From assembly GCA_032433765.1 (NCBI GenBank), contig JAVIAB010000092.1, positions 33,804,534 through 33,868,533 on the forward strand: a stretch of 64,000 nt of DNA, written 5' to 3'. Below are positions 57,995 through 64,000 of this stretch, piece after piece. A program made the translations under genes and the position numbers. The stretch comes from Megaustenia siamemsis (lineage: Eukaryota; Mollusca; Gastropoda; Stylommatophora; Ariophantidae). Every line of letters begins with the position of its first letter. Within the stretch, counting starts at the first letter, position 1. The notes under the pieces are model-generated. The model was not told where the DNA came from. It did no database searches and saw only the letters and a program-made list of their open reading frames with translations.

Positions 57995-58345
57995 CTAGAC
58001 TTATAGAAGAATAGGAAGCATTGGATGTAAATAAAAGAAAACAAACGAAGAAGTCTTAAAACAAATAAAAATGAAAAGAGAAATACTAAACACAATTCAA
58101 ACAAAACAAATGAGAATTTTGGGGCATGTTGAAAGACACAACAGCCTACTAAAACTAATCTCGGAAGTGAAAATCGAAGGTAAAAGAGGCAGAGACACGC
58201 CAAGACTAACATGAACGGGTAGTATAAAAAGATGGACCAGTCAGCCTATAGCAACCTGCACTATCAAAGCCAGAGACAGACCGACATGGCGCTCCCTGGC
58301 AGCGAACCTTCGATGCCGAGACGGCACTCAATGATGATGAACATG
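57995..58345 (+). mobile_element. LINE family C, 3' fragment
   Basis: Matches the 32.2-kb copy: TATAGAAGAATAGGAAGCAT, GAAAACAAACGAAGAAGTC, GGGGCATGTTGAAAGACACA, AAAAGAGGCAGAG and GGCACTCAATGATGATGAAC. Frames read QTKQMRILGHVERHNSLLKL, then a stop-containing tail ending NLRCRDGTQ. Stops at about 58213 and elsewhere. Confidence 0.88.
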
Positions 58346-59030
58346 GAAATGACCGAGACGTTAAGTTAGTAAGCCATACTGAGAACTAGTCAGTTTGAAG
58401 GACGTGTCGTGATCGTATGATCATTTCGTCACGTGGCTAAACACGACGAACGAGGCCTAGGGTTCTGAATTTTGTCTGTTCTCGCTGGTTTCTAGGAACT
58501 ACAAGAAGTAAGATTGAAATTAGGGATTTGCGCCAAAGAGAAGGATACCACCTGGAGAGGACGGCTGATTACCAGAATTAATGGAGAAGTAGATAATTAT
58601 AAATAAAGTAGAAATAGCAGCTAAATAGTTAATTATAAAGTTAGCCAGACATAGAGTGATGTAGAAGTTTGGGTCCATCCTTGACAGTTTTAAATGACTT
58701 GGAAATTGTTATAGACGTAGCCAGTAAGATGTAACTAGATTTTGTGAGTGAGATGTTTATTGTGATTGCAGGTCTTTGTAATTGTTGGCCTACGATGTTT
58801 TATGCTATTAAACCTGTTAGAGTACAGGCTAGTTGTGCAAGACTCTAGAAACTGCACAAAAGAGTTGTCCTTGATGTTGTCAACAACTGTTGTCCAGTTC
58901 TTTAATATCTATAGCAGAAGTCAAAGAGAGGTGTTCTGTTGGTTAGATCAAGCCTTACATCACAGTAGACAAAAACGATAACATCAAGCCTTATAATAAT
59001 GGAGAATACAACGCTCATCATAATCTCCTA

Positions 59031-59035
<5 letters not shown>
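58346..59035. other. Non-coding DNA, nothing recognised
   Basis: No recognised feature before the TA tract. Confidence 0.45.
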
Positions 59036-59081
<46 letters not shown>

Positions 59082-59085
59082 TATA
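59036..59085. repeat. (TA)n microsatellite
   Basis: About 24 TA units with one C interruption. No core repeat seen downstream. Confidence 0.95.
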
Positions 59086-59464
59086 ATTATATAACTATTA
59101 CCCTAGTTTAAATCAATATATACACTAACCGATCCGCTCCATAATAGGTAGTAGTTACACGCTAGTATATGAACGCTTCTCATCAAGAGCTATGTGCTAT
59201 TCCGTTATCGCAACACATATAGTTTCACTTGTATGTCTAACTATAGAACGGGAACCACTGGGTGCTAGATTTAATAAAGTTCGCCAAACAAAACGGGACG
59301 CAACTGATGCTAATGTTAACATTGAAAAGGGAGACCATCTGATTATTTGTAAAGAAGTTTGTAACTTCTTTTTAAAGATGTTCTTAAATCGACAGTCAAA
59401 CATCAGTATTTAAACAATATTACCAATTCTGTATTTAAAATGCTACTGAACTAATAATATTCAA
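59086..59464. other. Non-coding DNA
   Basis: Nothing recognised. Confidence 0.4.
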
Positions 59465-59915
59465 GTCTACGTTTATGCTTTCTAAAATGTTGATTATTTC
59501 TTGGTGCTTTATTTATCAAATGCCTTTGGTGTAATCTATGAAACATAAGTATATATCTGTTTCCACCTCTATAGCTCTTTCTACTAAAGATCTTACGATG
59601 TATCTGGCATTGCTCGTTCCTTTACCTCTAACAAAACCACACTGTTCATCACTATTTTCTGGATTGAGTTTGTAATGTCTTAGTCATGTGACTCATAAGG
59701 CTTTTTGTGCGATGATCATCGCATTCAATAGCACCACATTTATTTGGTATGGCTATGAATATTGAATTTAGCAGGTCGTCTGATATAATATATCCGGTGT
59801 TGTAGATATCGTTCAATATTTTTGTTATTCTTTCTATTCAAAAATCACACATGGCTTCAATCTCTTCTTTAGTTATATTATCTGGTCCAGCAACTTCTTG
59901 TCTGATTTGAGTAAA
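59465..59915 (-). pseudogene. LINE family D, RT N-terminal fragment (copy 4)
   Basis: The minus strand translates, with breaks, as VAGPDNITKEEIEAM, RITKILNDIYNTGYI, LNSIFIAIPNKCGAIECDDH, EQCGFVRGKGTSNARYIVRS, ETDIYLCFIDYTKGI with two stops, and KHQEIINILE. It matches the fingers and motif A of the 49.7-kb copy (APGPDNITIEEI, NDIYNTGHM, EQCGFVEGKGTNNA, FIDYMKAFD). Both ends are missing, so this is an internal fragment rather than a simple 5' truncation. Confidence 0.85.
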
Positions 59916-59919
59916 TCTA

Positions 59920-61074
59920 AATTTAACCTGAACAAAACAAAAAACAAAAACTTAAATCGAAACAACATAATAGAAATAAAAACTACCTAAAAGATATCAC
60001 TGGTCGTGTCCCAATTACTTTTGTTCAATGAATACTTAAATTGCCCACTCCCAACAGTTTTTGGTAATGATGGTAGCGATACTTAAGTGCAGCCAGCGGC
60101 ATGCAGGAACAATGAAGTTAACGATATTTATTTTTATGCAAATAAGACATCTACGTTTGCTCATCTCATTGATTCTGTAGCCAGTAAGATAGTTGCGTGT
60201 ACCCACGATATAGCTCGTCAGTATGCTGGAAAGCTGGCGCTCTTTAAATAAATTACTCACTCATCGATCACGGCTAATTTTCTTGATAAACTAATAACAG
60301 CGATAATGTGTCTATGTTTATTTATCGAGTACGTGAGAATTGTCGACATTTCCTTGTTCTGATTTCGCCCTTACTTCCGTCTAGCAAAGAGAACCTAGCA
60401 GTATCGATTTTTATTTTACATCGCGGAACTTTGAGCAAATACTTCTATTTTAAAATTACAGTAGTTCATTGCTTTGTACTCGATCAGATACTGCAATACA
60501 ATTATACGTCCAATTAAATAGCTCTATTAAGGCGAGAAGTGAATAGAAAATACTGCATCATTTACGTAGCTGTGTAGCTATGACCATCATAGATACTAAA
60601 TACGCTAAAAGACGCAGATATCATTACTTCGTTTTGAAACTATTACGACAGCTATACTTTAAGAAATATATTACCACTTAGCAAGAGCACTCCCCCTCCT
60701 CACCACAACTTTATGTCGGTTAATAATATAAAGATAATGCACTTTCTATTATACTATCACAACATTAAACATATGAGGTACTTTTAATTCGTACTTTTAA
60801 TCCCAGAGTCCATCGAAATCACAAGTCACATTCCAATAAAGGCGAAATATCTATTAAAGCAACTGCTATGGAATTTGCGAACGTCCAAGCACGTTTTACA
60901 CAGATTCTGCAGCAATTATTTGTGTTCTCTAATTAACTCACAAAACCAAATCAAGGCACAGTTTGTGATCATGAATTCCAAACCAGGCCTCTCATACTTC
61001 TTCAATTATTTTGTCAGTGACTCAAGCTTCCATAATTATTAACGTCGTAATGACATAAAAGGTGTCTGCTTTAT
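59920..61074. other. AT-rich non-coding DNA, nothing recognised
   Basis: No recognised feature. Confidence 0.5.
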
Positions 61075-61645
61075 CGGAATCAAGCCTCACATATGTACAC
61101 ATTTATAACATGGTCGACTCGAATCAAGCCTTACATATGTACACATTTATAACATGGTCGACTCGAATCAAGCCTTACATATGTACACATTTATAACATG
61201 GTCGACTCGAATCAAGCCTTACATATGTACACATTTCAACATGGTCGACTATAATCAAAACTCACATATCTACACATTTCAACATGGTCGACTCGAATCA
61301 AGCCTCACATATGCACACATTTACATAATGGTCGACTCGAATCAAGCCTCACATATGTACACATTTACAACATGGTCGACTCGAATCAAGCCTCACATAT
61401 GTACACATTTCAACATGGTCGACTCGAATCAAGCCTCACATATGCACACATTTACATAATGGTCGACTCGAATCAAGCCTCACATATGTACACATTTACA
61501 ACATGGTCGACTCGAATCAAGCCTCACATATGTACACATTTCAACATGGTCGACTCGAATCAAGCCTCACATATGTACACATTTACAACATGGTCGACTC
61601 AAATCAAGCCTCACATATGTACACATTTACAACATGGTCGACTCT
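61075..61645. repeat. 44-bp minisatellite, about 13 units, with trimeric higher-order repeat
   Basis: Unit CATGGTCGACTCGAATCAAG, CCTCACATATGTACACATTT, ACAA. Variant TTACATAATGG recurs at 61320 and 61451, and the pattern TACATAATGG / TACAACATGG / TCAACATGG repeats as a block of about 131 bp. Confidence 0.96.
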
Positions 61646-61892
61646 AAAGTAGTTCTTACAGTTTGAGCGAATCTAGAACCCGTTATTTGGAAATACAAAT
61701 ATCTAACTCAACGGCAAATTTTGACCACTAGCTGTAATGTTGAATTCAAGTTGCTGTACTCAAAATCGGAATGTACCAAGATTGATCAACATCTCGACTT
61801 TACATTTCATGGTACCAAATTTCATAAACATATTGACTCAATATTAGAAGGTAGCTAAGAGTTCGATCAACATCTAGACACAGCATTGGAAG
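61646..61892. other. Degenerate lead-in to the next array
   Basis: Phrases such as AAGATTGATCAACATCTCGA, TACCAAATTTCATAAACATA and AGTTCGATCAACATCTAGAC resemble diverged units of the 61.9-kb array. Confidence 0.5.
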
Positions 61893-62400
61893 GTACCCAA
61901 CTCGACTGATCATTCGATGGTACCCAACCTGATCAAGAACTCGACTGAACATTCGATGGTACACAACCTGATCAAGAACTCGACTGAACATTCGATGGTA
62001 CCCAACCTGATCAAGAACTCGACTGAACATTCGATGGTACCCAACCTGATCAAGAACTCGACTGATCATTCGATGGTACCCAACCTGATCAAGAACTCGA
62101 CTGATCATTCGATGGTACCCAACCTGATCAAGAACTCGACTGATCATTCGATGGTACCCAACCTGATCAAGAACTCGACTGAACATTCGATGGTACCCAA
62201 CCTGATCAAGAACTCGACTGAACATACGACGGTACCCAACCTGATCAAGAACTCGACTGATCATTCGATGGTACCCAACCTGATCAAGAACTCGACTGAA
62301 CATTCGATGGTACCCAACCTGATCAAGAACTCGACTGAACATTCGATGGTACCCAACCTGATCAAGAACTCGACTGAACATACGACGGTACCCCCAAACT
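61893..62400. repeat. 39-bp minisatellite, about 13 units
   Basis: Unit GGTACCCAACCTGATCAAGA, ACTCGACTGAACATTCGAT. Variants CTGATCATTCG and ACATACGACGG are distributed in blocks, the latter at about 62225 and 62380. Diverged units continue to about 62480. The 39-bp period keeps frames open on both strands. Confidence 0.96.
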
Positions 62401-62480
62401 CGATCAACAATTCGATTGAACATTCCAAAATATCCAATTCCATCAACATCTGAACCTATCATTGAAAGGTACCCAAGTTC

Positions 62481-63125
62481 ATATCTCGACTCGACATTTG
62501 GAGGAGCATTTTTTTCACATGACCTACCATATCCGATGTTAGATCGTGTACATAGTCCTGTCATAGACAGACCGTGTCAAATTTGCAAGTTGCGCGTCAA
62601 TAAACTCCTTGCAGTTAAACGTCTATACAAATAGACGGTATGGCTCAAGTCATACGTCAGAAAATAAAATATATAAAGTTTATAATCTTTTGCGAAAATT
62701 GACCGGCTTTCTGAAATGAGTTTGTGGTCCATGATCGGTGCTATTGTATTTATGCTCTGTGCTGAGGTCTGCATGAGTTTTTAGGAAAGAGATAGAAATG
62801 CAAAGGACAATATCAATGATGAAGGTGAGATGGTGATGGCAGAAAGGGAAACTCTGATGCTCCTTTAAAACTTTGACAAAGAAAAAGAAATCCCACAAGA
62901 GAAAAGATGGACAAAATTAGGGATATGTTTTTTTTAAATATTACGAAATTGTTAACACAATAAAAAAAAAATGACATGAGTGTTTGAAATTATTGAATGA
63001 ATAGCATTGTGTAGAAGGTAGGAATATCATATGTAAAAGTGGTTACCAAATGAAAACATGTGAAGAGCAGCAAGTGATATAAGTATATAAGATGTGATTT
63101 TACGATTTTTTAAATAGTTGCAACG
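62481..63125. other. AT-rich non-coding DNA, nothing recognised
   Basis: No recognised feature. Confidence 0.5.
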
Positions 63126-63129
63126 TTCT

Positions 63130-63788
63130 TGTGATGCTCATATGTTAAGTACAAGATCTGCTCATATTTTAAAGTACTAGTGATGCTCATATTTTAATGA
63201 ACTATTTATGCTCATATTTTAACGTAAAAGTGATACTCATATATAGCGAGCTATTGATGCTCATATTTTAACGTACTAGTGATGCTCATATATAACGTAC
63301 TAGTGATGCTCATACTTTAACGTACTAGTGATGCTCATACTTTAACGTACTAGTGATGCTCATATTTTAACGTACTAGTGATGCTCATATTTTAACGTAC
63401 TAGTGATGCTCATATATAACGTACTAGTGATGCTCATACTTTAACGTACTAGTGATGCTCATACTTTAACGTACTAGTGATGCTCATATTTTAACGTACT
63501 AGTGATGCTCATATTTTAATGTACCAGTGATGCTCATATTTTAACGTACTAGTGATGCTCATATATAACGTACTAGTGATGCTCATATTTTAACGTACTA
63601 GTGATGCTCATATATAACGTACTAGTGATGCTCATATTTTAACGTACAAGTGATGCTCATATTTTAACGTACCAGTGATGCTCATATTTTAACGTACTAG
63701 TGATGCTCATATTTTAACGTACTAGTGATGCTCATATTTTAACGTAAGAGTGATGCTCATATTTTAACGTACGAGTGATGCTCATATA
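63130..63788. repeat. 24/25-bp minisatellite, about 26 units
   Basis: Two unit types interleave: TAGTGATGCTCATATTTTAA plus CGTAC (25 bp) and TAGTGATGCTCATATATAAC plus GTAC (24 bp). The order (TATATAAC, ACTTTAA, ACTTTAA, ATTTTAA, ATTTTAA) is repeated near 63290 and 63415, a five-unit block. The left edge is degenerate. Confidence 0.96.
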
Positions 63789-63859
63789 AAACAGGAGACT
63801 TACTCAGACAGAAATGAACAACTTTGGGAACATACAAGTTGTTAATGCAGCAGTTCAGT

Positions 63860-64000
63860 CTCAATGCGTGTATGTGCGTGCGCTTGCGTCTATGTGTGTC
63901 ATTGCGCGTGTCTGCATGTGTAATTGTGTTTGTATCCGTATATCTGTGTGTGTGTGTGGGTGTTTGTAGGTAAGGAGTGAGAGTTGAGTGTTTTGTGTGT
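63860..64000. repeat. GT-rich low-complexity tract at window end
   Basis: Irregular GTGTGT/GTGCGTG words to the end of the window; the array may continue beyond it. Confidence 0.75.

Noticed and set aside
61800..62564. 254-codon minus-strand frame with VGYHRMFSRVLDQ repeats and a 178-codon plus-strand frame.
   Set aside because: By-product of the 39-bp array at 61893-62400. Sense and antisense frames are both open.

Overview
The window looks like invertebrate metazoan nuclear DNA, most plausibly lophotrochozoan or molluscan; that placement is low-confidence inference from repeat style. It is visibly AT-rich. I found no host gene, rRNA, functional tRNA or prokaryotic operon. Every longer open frame I can interpret is either a decayed non-LTR retrotransposon (LINE) or a phantom reading frame through a minisatellite.

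Three layers of repeats dominate. (1) At least nine LINE lineages, nearly all 5'-truncated. I call them A (763-1388, 15699-16562), B (eight copies), C (five copies), D (four copies, the best at 49655-51150), F (3.2 kb with endonuclease remnant, RT and RNase H at 23612-26800), plus single fragments at 21485, 28612, 37650, 38530 and 54868. Several families have their own short microsatellite 3' tail: GAA for B, GAT for C and D, ATAG/TA for A. (2) tRNA-derived SINEs. S1 has six copies, three with clear target-site duplications. S2 has two copies, both with clear duplications. S3 is a single copy near 6.1 kb. (3) About fifteen minisatellite arrays, by eye over a tenth of the window, mostly with units of 36-44 bp, plus many simple repeats.

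The most unusual object is at 27374-30420. Two minisatellite arrays built from the same 39-bp unit lie in opposite orientation and face each other across matching inverted arms and a roughly 0.7-kb spacer, with a further hairpin inside the spacer. This is the architecture of foldback (FB/Galileo-type) elements. One arm later received a SINE and the spacer holds a LINE fragment.

A second recurrent signal is a short core (CTGAAGR, 9-12 nt, then CGAAAC or close to it) at five places. Three lie beside TA or AC/GT microsatellites and two form the arms of the foldback spacer hairpin. The core resembles hammerhead-ribozyme conserved boxes, but the fold is not shown.

Layout: 0-3.5 kb LINE A, ATAG satellite and degenerate C; 3.6-10.3 kb two large minisatellites and nested B/S1; 11.8-16.6 kb LINE B, core repeats and LINE A; 18.8-26.8 kb small arrays, B, S1 and LINE F; 27.4-30.4 kb foldback; 32-48.5 kb scattered LINE ends and five arrays; 48.5-51.2 kb array and LINE D; 51-60 kb mostly unique AT-rich DNA with S1 and LINE relics; 61-64 kb three arrays.
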